A stretch of 64,000 bases of DNA, taken from assembly GCF_001404515.1 (NCBI RefSeq), contig NZ_CXWE01000004.1, positions 501,341 through 565,340 on the forward strand. The letters are read 5' to 3'. Position 1 is the first letter of the stretch, and each line of letters starts with the position of its first letter. Source of the DNA: Roseibium album (lineage in GTDB: Bacteria; Pseudomonadota; Alphaproteobacteria; Rhizobiales; Stappiaceae). The notes beneath the pieces are model-generated. The model was not told the DNA's origin. It made no database searches and saw only the letters and a list, made by a program, of their open reading frames with translations. A program made the translations under genes and the position numbers. Positions 55,876 to 64,000 of the stretch are shown here, one piece after another.

Positions 55876-56263
55876 GTCGAATTTGCCTCATTTTTGTTTG
55901 TCAGACCCGATAAAAACAGTGCGACAAGAGCCCCGGCCACGAGGACATCCTGCCGCGCATGCGGACGACCGTCCTAGAGCTCCACCACAGCAAACAAGGG
56001 AAAAAGAAGTCCGAATCTCGATCTCCCAGAGTGTTTTATGATGGAAAGTCTAGGGAATACACGGCGCTCCCTCAAGTAAATTTCAAATACACTTGCAATG
56101 AAAAGAACAAATTTTGAACAAATAACACAAACAATTCGAAATTGTTTTGATTTTTAAAGTAAAAATCAGAATTTTGACATAATTTGACAACCACAAACAA
56201 GTTGCTCTGCTGAGCCAAGACGGAGAAGACCCGCTCCACGAAAGAGCGGGTCTTCCTGCCAGA
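55876..56263. other. AT-rich intergenic region upstream of M10 gene
   Basis: 388 bp; 56030-56200 is strongly AT-rich and probably holds the M10 promoter. No supported gene. A long hairpin near 56225 ends the upstream CAP gene. Confidence 0.45.
56225..56255 (-). terminator. Long hairpin after CAP/RTX gene
   Basis: Twelve-base perfect stem GAAGACCCGCTC / GAGCGGGTCTTC with a seven-base loop, starting 9 bp after the CAP gene stop on the minus strand. There is no U-tract, so it may be a terminator or a 3'-end stabiliser. Confidence 0.6.
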
Positions 56264-58009
56264 TCACAGCAAGGCAAAATCATCGGGTTGATAGACCGCT
56301 CCGAACTGGAACACAAATTGATCCAGATACTCGCCTGCATCATTGACCGTCACCTGGCCCGCACCGTCATCCCATGAAAGAACCATTCTGTTGTCCGCAT
56401 CCAGCGAGACATCGACATCAGACCTCTTGAGATCCTTGAAAATCAGCTTGTCATTGCCGTTGCCAGCCAGTTCGACGATGTCGATCCGGCCTCCTTTCGA
56501 GGTGACGACATACGTGTCGTTACCGGACTGACCGAAGAGTTTCTGCAGCCCGCCTGCGGACGCACCGGGCTCGAGCCTGTCGTTGCCCGTGCCACCGAGC
56601 AGCGTATCGTTTCCGGCGCCCCCCTTCAGCAAGTCATTGCCGCCGCCGCCATTCAGGACATAGGCAACCTTCGCATCGTCACCGGTGACCCGGTCGTCCT
56701 TTTCCGCTCCCTGGAACCTTTCAAACCCGTATTTTGACAGGGCCGAGGTGTTGAACCTGGATCCTGCCTCCACAACGAGTGTATCAATTCCGGCCCCACC
56801 GACATTGCGCGGAACTCCACTGTCCCAGTAAACGTCTCCACTGCCGTAATGGATCGTGTCATTTCCAGCTCCACCGAAAACTACGTCACGCCCGGCACCG
56901 CCCTTGATCGTGTCATTGCCGGCTTTGCCGTAAAGGCGGTCATTGCCGCTGCCTCCGATCAGCGTATCGTCGCCTGCGTTGCCCTGGAGCGTGTCGTTTC
57001 CTGACCCGCCATTGAGCCAATAGTCGACATTGCCATCATTGCCGATCACCCTGTCATTCTTCTCCGCTCCCTGAAATCGCTCAAAGCCGTACAAGGAAAG
57101 ACCGGATGTGTTGAACACCGAGCCCTTGTTGACGATCAGCGTGTCTGTTCCCGCACCGCCGATATCCTTCGGCACCCCGTTGGTCCAGAAATCATCCCCG
57201 TTGGTATAGTGGATCGTGTCGTCGCCATCGGTACCGACCGGCGGCGGAGGCGTTCCGCCGCCCTCAGATCCATCCTTGACGTCGAGTTTGACGTTCTTTC
57301 CGGAGATGGAAAAACTCTTCTCGATGGTTCCGTCGATACCCGCGCCGGTGAACTTTGCCGTATAGGAGCCGTTGGCGAGCGCAATGCTGTAACCACCACC
57401 TGGGTCGGTCGACTTTGTGGCGACGGTCGATCCGGACGAGTTGACGATGGTTACCTTCGCCGCCCCCAGCGCCTCACCCATATCGTAGAACTTGTCACCG
57501 TCCGCGTCGTCAAAGACAACACCGGTCACATAGTTTTTCGTCGTCCCGGCAAAATTCTGCGTGGCATAACTCGTCGAATGATCAGGAGAACTGGGATGCC
57601 CACCGATGGCATCACCGACACCCAGCATCGTATAACCTGCATTCAGTATATTGGCTCTGTGACCGGATGAATTCATCCAACCCGTATGCATGTCCTCGAT
57701 GATCTTTTGGGGGACATATTCACCTGACGCCGGCCGGCTCTGGTTGAAAGGATTGTAGGCAATATTCTCGCCCATTGGATACTCGGTCCAGCCTTCCGCC
57801 TTCATCCTGTCCCACGGGCTTGAGCCTCCCGATCCTGTGTGATCAAGCCGTCGACCGTCCGCCATCCATTCGGAATGTTTTTGAGCCGCTGCGTTGAGCT
57901 GAGATGCTGAAGCGACCGGTTCCAGTCCGGCTGCCTGCCTCTCCTTGTTGACGAGTTCCAGGATCAGCTGCTCGCTTGAACTCAGCGTGTTCACCGGATT
58001 GTCCACCAT
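56264..58009 (-). CDS. Secreted CAP-domain protein with SdrD-like and RTX modules
   Basis: 581 residues. Residues ~12-155 form a CAP/SCP-PR1 domain (LILELVNKERQAAGLEPV, HSEWMADGRRLDH, GENIAYN, GWMNSSGHRANILN, ATQNFAG), including the His and Glu of the CAP cavity. Residues ~160-245 look like an SdrD-type B domain (GVVFDDADGDKFYDMGE), followed by a Pro linker. RTX repeats and two copies of the ~76-residue module (264-339, 384-459) follow, and the C-terminal 494-581 module is shared with the neighbouring protease. No Sec signal; type I export is inferred. The ATG at 58009 follows AAGGAAA. Confidence 0.9.
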   Translation of the reverse strand: MVDNPVNTLSSSEQLILELVNKERQAAGLEPVASASQLNAAAQKHSEWMADGRRLDHTGSGGSSPWDRMKAEGWTEYPMGENIAYNPFNQSRPASGEYVPQKIIEDMHTGWMNSSGHRANILNAGYTMLGVGDAIGGHPSSPDHSTSYATQNFAGTTKNYVTGVVFDDADGDKFYDMGEALGAAKVTIVNSSGSTVATKSTDPGGGYSIALANGSYTAKFTGAGIDGTIEKSFSISGKNVKLDVKDGSEGGGTPPPPVGTDGDDTIHYTNGDDFWTNGVPKDIGGAGTDTLIVNKGSVFNTSGLSLYGFERFQGAEKNDRVIGNDGNVDYWLNGGSGNDTLQGNAGDDTLIGGSGNDRLYGKAGNDTIKGGAGRDVVFGGAGNDTIHYGSGDVYWDSGVPRNVGGAGIDTLVVEAGSRFNTSALSKYGFERFQGAEKDDRVTGDDAKVAYVLNGGGGNDLLKGGAGNDTLLGGTGNDRLEPGASAGGLQKLFGQSGNDTYVVTSKGGRIDIVELAGNGNDKLIFKDLKRSDVDVSLDADNRMVLSWDDGAGQVTVNDAGEYLDQFVFQFGAVYQPDDFALL

Positions 58010-58412
58010 TGCGTTTCCTTTCGTGCTTCGCATTGCGCACGGAAGGCTCGCGGCGAAATCCGGCGAAAGAATCGCCGCTTTGCGGATGGAATTTGCTAAA
58101 GATGTGTCAGAAAAAATGTATCGCACCGCGCGCATCCCGGGTTGTCGAACATTCGACCAATCGCAACAAGGTCAAGTGCCCCCGAACGCTGCGTTAAAGG
58201 CGTCACGCAAACAATTTCAACACCAGGGCTCATTCGAAAAACGAGATATGTTAAGTCAATCAAAAATATCCGGTTGCGAAAAATGAAAAAATACTTCCAA
58301 CAAAATCCAAAACTACAATAAATCTAAATTCAAATCAAAATATATGCACCGACAAATTAAATATTGCTTCTCTCGGATATTTGGAACCAGCAACGGAAAA
58401 CAATTCCAATCA
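58010..58412. other. Intergenic region, nothing recognised
   Basis: 403 bp upstream of the CAP/RTX gene and downstream of the AraC gene; 58230-58410 is AT-rich. I see no RNA gene, clear hairpin or credible ORF. It probably contains the CAP gene promoter. Confidence 0.4.
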
Positions 58413-59357
58413 TCAGGAGTACCGTTTCACGGTATCAGACGGTCTTTCACCGAACATCTTGCGATAGTCGAGCGCAAATTGTCCGACATGGGAAAATCCC
58501 GCCTCGTCCATAATGTCGGCAATGGACCACGCTGCTTCCGAAGCTGTCTGCAGCTTCCTGCGCGCTTGCGCCAGGCGGGCGGATTTCAGGAATGCCGACG
58601 GTCCGGTGCCGAACTTGTCACGGAACGCGATTTCGAGTGCGCGCCGCGAGATGTTGGCCTTCTGACAGAGGGTCGAGATCCGGATGTCTGCGGCGTCTCC
58701 GGATGCTATCGAAGCGAGGATCTCTTCGATCACGAAGCGCGAGGAACTGGGCGCCACTTGACGTGGCTGAAGACCTGTCTGCATCACCCAGCAACTGACG
58801 AGCTCTTCCACAAGTGCATCCAGCGAGCATGGATCCACAAAACGCGGATGCCGGCCAAGCCGACCGAGAACCGCCCTGGCATTTCGCAGGACGTGGTCAG
58901 GCGCTCGAAAGACACTCGGAAATCTTGCAAGCTCAATTTCCCTGAAGCCGCAGCGTTCCAGGTATTCCTCGATGACAGGCACATCAACTGCGATCAGATA
59001 CACCTCGAAGTCCTGAGCGGAAATCGATCTGAGTTCCGTTTCGGGCAGATAGACCAGAACATCGCTTGAGCTGGTGAATTGATCGCGCCACCAGAGTTCG
59101 TTCAGCTTCTCACCGGGAATCGTGAACGTCACCTTCCCTTGAGGCGGCGCGCCTCTTTGGTCGAAATTCATCCGGAACCGCGCGTATGTGCATTCAAAAC
59201 GGGACATATTGCCCTGAACAATGCGTGCGATTTTTTCGTCAGGCGGGATTGAGCCAAGTGGCTGGAACCGGAGGTCCCAGTATTGAACGTCATGACATAA
59301 CTGGTCGACGTCCAGAAACTCCGCAACGAGTGTTGTTTGAAATTCCGGACTCTCCAA
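58413..59357 (-). CDS. AraC-family transcriptional regulator
   Basis: 314 residues. C-terminal HTH pair: DAADIRISTLCQKANISRRALEIAFRDKFGTGPSAFL and SIADIMDEAGFSHVGQFALDYRKMFGERPS. The N-terminal ~200 residues are a ligand domain without a clear cupin motif. Best start is TTG at 59357 after GGAGG; a TTG at 59381 is possible. It is divergent from the sulfatase gene and likely controls the sulfatase set. Confidence 0.9.
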   Translation of the reverse strand: MESPEFQTTLVAEFLDVDQLCHDVQYWDLRFQPLGSIPPDEKIARIVQGNMSRFECTYARFRMNFDQRGAPPQGKVTFTIPGEKLNELWWRDQFTSSSDVLVYLPETELRSISAQDFEVYLIAVDVPVIEEYLERCGFREIELARFPSVFRAPDHVLRNARAVLGRLGRHPRFVDPCSLDALVEELVSCWVMQTGLQPRQVAPSSSRFVIEEILASIASGDAADIRISTLCQKANISRRALEIAFRDKFGTGPSAFLKSARLAQARRKLQTASEAAWSIADIMDEAGFSHVGQFALDYRKMFGERPSDTVKRYS

Positions 59358-59576
59358 TGAAACCTTGCCTCCGTTTCGCAATTTCGATCATGGGAACAGC
59401 TGATCCGCCCTAGAGTCAATTCAGCAAAAACAAAAATAAACCGGCTCTTGGAAGGCATCTCAGCATTTCTTACAATGAAATGCTGATTTTCGAGCAAGCA
59501 ATAGAATAGCTGTTGATCGATATTCGTCAAAATACTGCGTATATGAATTTATCAGCCAACTCAATGGAGCTGGGAA

Positions 59577-61217
59577 ATGAAGGTATTGTCCGCATTTTTA
59601 CTTACGCTCTGCATTGGAATTGCCAATTCGTTCGCGCAGGATGGCCCCATCATCCGTGACGGTGAGTTTACGTTTCTTCTGGCTCAGAAAGGCGATGAAT
59701 GGAAAGAGCAGGATCAGAGGATCGATGCGAGACTGGAGGAGATCCGTGCGGCGAATGACGGCAGACCTCCCAATATCCTTTACATTCTGATCGACGACGT
59801 AAGCTTTGGGCAAATGGGAAACCGGACCCTCAACTACGTCACTGGTATCGAGACACCCAACATCAACGAGCTGGCAGGCGAAGGTCTGTCACTGATGCGG
59901 ATGTACACGGAACCTTCGTGTACCCCCACACGCACGGCCATGCTGACCGGGCGCCATCCTGTTCGCGCCGGTGTGGAAGAGGTAAAGGTAGCGTTGGTCG
60001 GCGAAGGTCTTTCGGCGGAAGAAGTCACCATTGCCGAAATCCTCAAGGAAGTGGGCTACAACACCGCACATGTCGGCAAGTGGCATCAGGGCGACATCGA
60101 ACAGGCTTATCCGCACAACCAGGGTTTCGATTGGGCAGCATTCCCGTTGCATCAGCAGGTTCAACTCAGCCTGATGACCCGGGAAGCTATGACCGCCAAC
60201 AACATGCTCGGATTTCACGCCTCAGGCCAGAACAACCAGTTCGCCATCGACCAGCGTTTCAAGCCTTACGGACTGGTAACGGGTGTCGAGGCTGAAGCCG
60301 GCGCCAAGGCAAGGGAAGTCGGCATGGATCCCGGGGAAGAATGGACCCAGGCCAAATACGAGGAGATGAACGAACGCTACCAGCGTCAGATCCTCGAACA
60401 ACTGGAGCGTCTAGCCGGCGAGGATGCTCCTTTCTTCCTGCAATACTGGCCGCTCTATCCACTGAACTTCGTCTATCCTGATCAGGCGATTTCCCGAAAT
60501 GGCGGATTTCATGCCGACAAGCTCCAACTTCTGGACGGGTGGATCGGAGATCTTCTGGCAAGGGTCGACGACCTGGGACTGCGCGACAATACCATAGTCG
60601 TTCTGATGGCTGACAATGGACTGATGTATCACTACGAGGGCACATCCGGTCTCAACCAGCTCATTTACAGGGGCGGAAAGACCCAACATCTGGAAGGCGG
60701 CGTACGTACTGACGCCTTCATTCGCTGGCCCGGCGTCATCGAACCGGGCAATGCGGCTGGCGACATCATTCATGTGTCTGACCTCTTCACCACGTTTGCC
60801 CGTATAGCCGATGCCACGGACTATATACCGCGCGACCGGGTGATCGATGGCCTCGATCAGACAGCACTGCTCCTGGAAGGCGAAGGCAATTCGCGCCGGG
60901 ATTATGTTTATGTTTACGAAGGCACTGTCCTTCGGTCAGTGGTCAAGCAGGAATTCAAGATGCATCTTCCTGCCCCGGGTCAACCCGGCGCCGCGGCACC
61001 GGTCTTCAACATCTACCGCGATCCGCGCGAAGAACATCCACAGGTCGGCTATTCACTTTGGTCCGGTGCCTCTTTCCAGGACATGGTCAAGCGGCATCAG
61101 TTGACGATCGCAAATCATCCACACCTGCCGCTCGGCAAAGGCGTTCCTTACGAAGGGATTGAGAACCTGCGTCCCGAGAGCGAGCTCACAAGGGAAGTTT
61201 TCGCAAGCTGGCAGTGA
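59577..61217 (+). CDS. Arylsulfatase A-family sulfatase
   Basis: 546 residues. Signal peptide MKVLSAFLLTLCIGIANSFAQ. The formylglycine motif SCTPTR (CxPxR) lies in MYTEPSCTPTRTAMLTGRHP. Metal ligands include the N-terminal IDDVSFG and the DNGLMYHYEG region. A ~45-residue lead (DGPIIRDGEFTFLLAQKGDEW...) before the core is shared with the second sulfatase. It would hydrolyse a sulfate ester in the periplasm. RBS GGAGC. It is followed 166 bp later by a DUF3179 membrane protein gene. Confidence 0.93.
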   Translation: MKVLSAFLLTLCIGIANSFAQDGPIIRDGEFTFLLAQKGDEWKEQDQRIDARLEEIRAANDGRPPNILYILIDDVSFGQMGNRTLNYVTGIETPNINELAGEGLSLMRMYTEPSCTPTRTAMLTGRHPVRAGVEEVKVALVGEGLSAEEVTIAEILKEVGYNTAHVGKWHQGDIEQAYPHNQGFDWAAFPLHQQVQLSLMTREAMTANNMLGFHASGQNNQFAIDQRFKPYGLVTGVEAEAGAKAREVGMDPGEEWTQAKYEEMNERYQRQILEQLERLAGEDAPFFLQYWPLYPLNFVYPDQAISRNGGFHADKLQLLDGWIGDLLARVDDLGLRDNTIVVLMADNGLMYHYEGTSGLNQLIYRGGKTQHLEGGVRTDAFIRWPGVIEPGNAAGDIIHVSDLFTTFARIADATDYIPRDRVIDGLDQTALLLEGEGNSRRDYVYVYEGTVLRSVVKQEFKMHLPAPGQPGAAAPVFNIYRDPREEHPQVGYSLWSGASFQDMVKRHQLTIANHPHLPLGKGVPYEGIENLRPESELTREVFASWQ

Positions 61218-61383
61218 CAGACAAGTTATTCGGATGGTCGACCGAGTTCACACAAACAGACATCCGAGCGCAGTTCTTGGTGTTCCGTTGCCGAGTGACA
61301 TCTCAGGAACAGACCTTGTCGAGATATGCAACGCGACGGTGACAACGAAAACCCGTTAGCTCCCGGGAGATGAGGAATACGCC

Positions 61384-62655
61384 ATGGCTGTTATCGGAAA
61401 CCTCTTTTTCTATGGCGGCCTTGCTGTTTCACTTGTCATCGGCCTGCTCTATTTTCGCGATCTCGGCGACGTCACGCAGATGGTTCTGAAAGTGAAACGG
61501 GCGAACATGGCTCGGTTCATACGCAACGAAAACCGCCTGCTAGCCGCTGGTCTCGCAGGTGTCGCCATCATGACACTGGCTCACTTCAGTGTTGGCGGGG
61601 GCCCATTCTGGCTCTGGCTCGCAGCGTTTCTGCTGCTCGTTGTCCTCTATGGCTTTCCCTATGTCTGGGTCCATGTCGGTCTCCGAAACCAGAAGAACAC
61701 CGCGCAGTACCTCCCCATCAAAGAAGCAATGGAATGGGTCAGTCCCTCAAGTCCTGTCCTCGTCATTGAAAACAACGGTGTTGCCCGGGCACATCCGGAC
61801 GCGCAGATCATGCGTCCGCACCTGGCCGGCAATCGGGAAGGCCTGGATGGCGAGAATGTCATCATGACCTATTGCGCCATGGCCAATCTGGGGATCGGCT
61901 ATACGCCGTCAATCGAGGGGCAGGAGCTGGACCTTGAAGTGCTGGCGCAACATGGCAACAATCTGATCCTGCGCGACAACAGGACTGGCGAACCGGTTCA
62001 GCAGATCTACGGCTTCCGGGACCGGGACAGCAAAGAGAGCGAAAATGGTCCGGCCTGCCCTCTTCAGCCCCAGCTTGCCATGCGTCCGTGGCCGACATTC
62101 CGGATGACAATGCGTGGTTTCGCCAAGGCTTATCCTGATGGCAAGGTTTTCATCAACAAACCCTCGAAGAACCCGATACTGTTTTTGTTCGACCTGGCTA
62201 TCGAGACCATCTTTTCATCCGAAATTTCCCGCCAGCATCGCGTGAATGCACCCATCATCTCGAACATGAACCGCAACGGCGACGACCGCCTCCACAACAA
62301 GACCTATGTCTGGGGCATCGACATAGACGGCGATGTGGTGTGCTGGACGGACGACTTTGTGATCGAAAACGGCAATATCATCAACGCCAAGGTGGGCGGA
62401 AAGGATCTTGTTGTCGTATGGGACCCGAAGGTCGAGAGCCTGGGCATCTGGTACAACGATACCGCAGCGCCAGTTACCGACATTGATTTTTTCGGCAAAA
62501 CACCGGCCGGAAAACTCACACGGGTCGAAAATGTCCGCCCCGGGATGTTCTGGCACGTGTGGGCCGAGTTCTTTCCCAACACCGAAATCAACCGTACCGG
62601 CACAGCTTCAACGAAAAGCGCTCCAGGCGAGACCGCAACGGAGGCAGCTCAGTGA
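61384..62655 (+). CDS. DUF3179-like membrane protein
   Basis: 423 residues. Two or three N-terminal membrane helices (FYGGLAVSLVIGLLYFRDL, LLAAGLAGVAIMTLAHFSV, FWLWLAAFLLLVVLYGFPYV). The soluble part carries the DUF3179 pattern (VIMTYCAMANLGIGY, with the Cys, and LILRDNRTGEPVQQIYG). Position between two sulfatases suggests a role in the same process, for example holding or transferring the product, but that is a guess. RBS GAGG precedes the ATG. Confidence 0.75.
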   Translation: MAVIGNLFFYGGLAVSLVIGLLYFRDLGDVTQMVLKVKRANMARFIRNENRLLAAGLAGVAIMTLAHFSVGGGPFWLWLAAFLLLVVLYGFPYVWVHVGLRNQKNTAQYLPIKEAMEWVSPSSPVLVIENNGVARAHPDAQIMRPHLAGNREGLDGENVIMTYCAMANLGIGYTPSIEGQELDLEVLAQHGNNLILRDNRTGEPVQQIYGFRDRDSKESENGPACPLQPQLAMRPWPTFRMTMRGFAKAYPDGKVFINKPSKNPILFLFDLAIETIFSSEISRQHRVNAPIISNMNRNGDDRLHNKTYVWGIDIDGDVVCWTDDFVIENGNIINAKVGGKDLVVVWDPKVESLGIWYNDTAAPVTDIDFFGKTPAGKLTRVENVRPGMFWHVWAEFFPNTEINRTGTASTKSAPGETATEAAQ

Positions 62656-62773
62656 ACAATCTGTCCCAAAGCCGATCCGGGCGATGCAACGGTGCAATTT
62701 GCAACACCCCCAAATCAGCAAAAATCGATCAGTTTCAGAAACTTGCGTTTACAACACCTCGTGGGAGCCAGGC

Positions 62774-64000
62774 ATGAGAAAACTGCTGACGGCAATGACA
62801 TTCGCTCTGTTGGTCACCTCGGCACAGGCCCAAGACGCCCCGATCGCACATGATGCGGAGTTTTACATCCTGCAGGCCCAACACGCCGATCAATGGACCA
62901 AGGATGACGCGGCCGTAGACGCTGCATTGGCACAATTCCGAGCCGGCAACGATGGCAAACCACCCAACATCTTGAGCATACTTGTTGACGACATGGGCTT
63001 CGGTGACATGGGCATTCCGGAGCTGAACGCCGTTCGCGGCTACGAGACGCCCAACATAAACCAGTTGGCCGACGAAGGCATGCGCATGGTGCGCATGTAC
63101 ACCGAACCCTCGTGTACGCCGACGCGGGTTGCACAGATGACCGGCCGCCTGCCGGTACGCATGGGGATGGGCGACACCAGCGTGGACATCTCCGGGTTCG
63201 GTCTTCCAGGCAACGAAGTGACCTTGGCAGAAGTCCTGAGTGAGGGCGGTTACAGCACATCGCATGTCGGCAAATGGCACATGGGCGACATCCCGGAAAG
63301 CTGGGCCATGAACCAAGGTTTCGACTATGCACAGCACGCCGTTCACCAGCAGGGACAGCTGACGATTTTCCACGACGACGCCATCCGCGAACAGGTTTCC
63401 GTCGGAATTGCCGACTTCGATCCGGCCTACACTCTGGACGATCTCTTCAGGCCCGATGCCTCGGCGATGGCAACCGTTATCGAGGGCAAGCCGGGTGAGC
63501 CGGTTCGCGAAATTCGAATGGCAGCAGGCGAGCGCTGGACGGCCGCAAAATATGACGAGATGAATCAGGCATTCCAGGACAAGACACTGGATGAGCTGCG
63601 CCGACTGGCGGGTGAGAACGAGCCATTCTTCCTGCAATACTGGCCAATGATACCGCTCGACAATACGCGCACCGGACGGGACGGTCCAGACAGCCCGAAC
63701 GGTGGTCTTTATGCTGACAAGATGCAACTCCTGGATACCTGGGTTGGCGACATCATGAACGAGTTGGATACCCTGGGCATTGCGGACAATACGATTGTCG
63801 TGCTCATGGGTGACAACGGTCACTTCACGAAATATGCCCCGCAATCCGGATTTACGCCGATGATTTACAAAGGTGGCAAGGGCGATACCAGCGAGGGTGG
63901 CGTCCGGGTCGACGCCTTCATCAAGTGGCCCGGAATGATCGCGCCAGACTCCATGGTGAACAACATCATCCATGTATCCGACCTCTATACGACCCTGTCT
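62774..64000 (+). CDS. Arylsulfatase A-family sulfatase (C-terminus beyond window)
   Basis: 409 residues are visible and the frame is open to the right edge. Signal peptide MRKLLTAMTFALLVTSAQAQ. CTPTR formylglycine motif in MYTEPSCTPTRVAQMTGRLP, and metal-site motifs LVDDMGFGDMG and MGDNGHF. It is paralogous to 59577-61217, including the N-terminal lead. RBS GGGAGCC precedes the ATG. It is co-directional with the DUF3179 gene, 118 bp after it. Confidence 0.93.
   Translation, partial: MRKLLTAMTFALLVTSAQAQDAPIAHDAEFYILQAQHADQWTKDDAAVDAALAQFRAGNDGKPPNILSILVDDMGFGDMGIPELNAVRGYETPNINQLADEGMRMVRMYTEPSCTPTRVAQMTGRLPVRMGMGDTSVDISGFGLPGNEVTLAEVLSEGGYSTSHVGKWHMGDIPESWAMNQGFDYAQHAVHQQGQLTIFHDDAIREQVSVGIADFDPAYTLDDLFRPDASAMATVIEGKPGEPVREIRMAAGERWTAAKYDEMNQAFQDKTLDELRRLAGENEPFFLQYWPMIPLDNTRTGRDGPDSPNGGLYADKMQLLDTWVGDIMNELDTLGIADNTIVVLMGDNGHFTKYAPQSGFTPMIYKGGKGDTSEGGVRVDAFIKWPGMIAPDSMVNNIIHVSDLYTTLS

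Noticed and set aside
62735-63973. 412-codon minus-strand open frame
   Set aside because: Antisense to the second arylsulfatase, which has a signal peptide and the CTPTR motif.

Overview
The window reads as chromosomal DNA of a marine-type alphaproteobacterium. Support comes from the adjacent alaS and recA genes with icd about 10 kb away, a eukaryote-like NADP isocitrate dehydrogenase, two complete TRAP transporters, many short overlapping operons, and several calcium-binding RTX-type secreted proteins. A Hyphomicrobiales/Stappiaceae-like host (Roseibium/Labrenzia type) is my best guess from gene content; it is an inference, not a measurement. No rRNA, tRNA, insertion sequence, prophage or CRISPR array was seen.

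Layout. 1-3401 (minus): the N-terminal part of a giant serralysin-like (M10) metalloprotease whose cadherin-like repeats form an almost perfect 342-bp tandem array and run off the left edge. 3973-15016: icd; a subtilase plus a separate small protein that resembles the subtilase's own prodomain; a GST; a chemoreceptor with a small partner; an Asp/Glu racemase; a cupin; and a cyclic-nucleotide-gated potassium channel. 15093-21390: core genes alaS and recA, then psuK-psuG for pseudouridine breakdown. 21670-26027: three coiled-coil/membrane genes of unknown role and a lipoprotein. 26188-31282: a tightly overlapping five-gene operon (GNAT-like protein, ThiF/E1-like adenylyltransferase, multi-pass membrane protein, second GNAT-like protein, Acg-type nitroreductase). 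It has no function that I recognise and is the best candidate for an undescribed system. It ends in a convergent overlap with a di-haem cytochrome c gene.

33468-34613: a VOC protein and a divergent TetR regulator separated by two matching palindromic operators. 36017-44796: an AraC regulator facing a catabolic operon (aldehyde dehydrogenase, NIPSNAP, cupin, ThDP enzyme, SDR, TRAP dctPQM). 45299-46789: two SnoaL/NTF2-like proteins and a GNAT acetyltransferase. 47039-53770: a LysR regulator facing a second uptake and catabolism operon (D-glutamate-cyclase-like DUF1445, TRAP SBP and permeases, DUF2848, amidase).

53836-58009 (minus): a second M10 protease and a CAP-domain protein, both carrying the same unusual ~76-residue repeat module and the same ~88-residue C-terminal module, probably type I secreted. 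58413-64000: an AraC regulator facing two paralogous arylsulfatases that flank a DUF3179 membrane protein; the second sulfatase runs off the right edge.

As a whole, the window joins a conserved housekeeping segment to accessory blocks for secreted hydrolases, sulfate-ester and organic-acid or amide scavenging, and one unexplained ThiF/nitroreductase modification operon.
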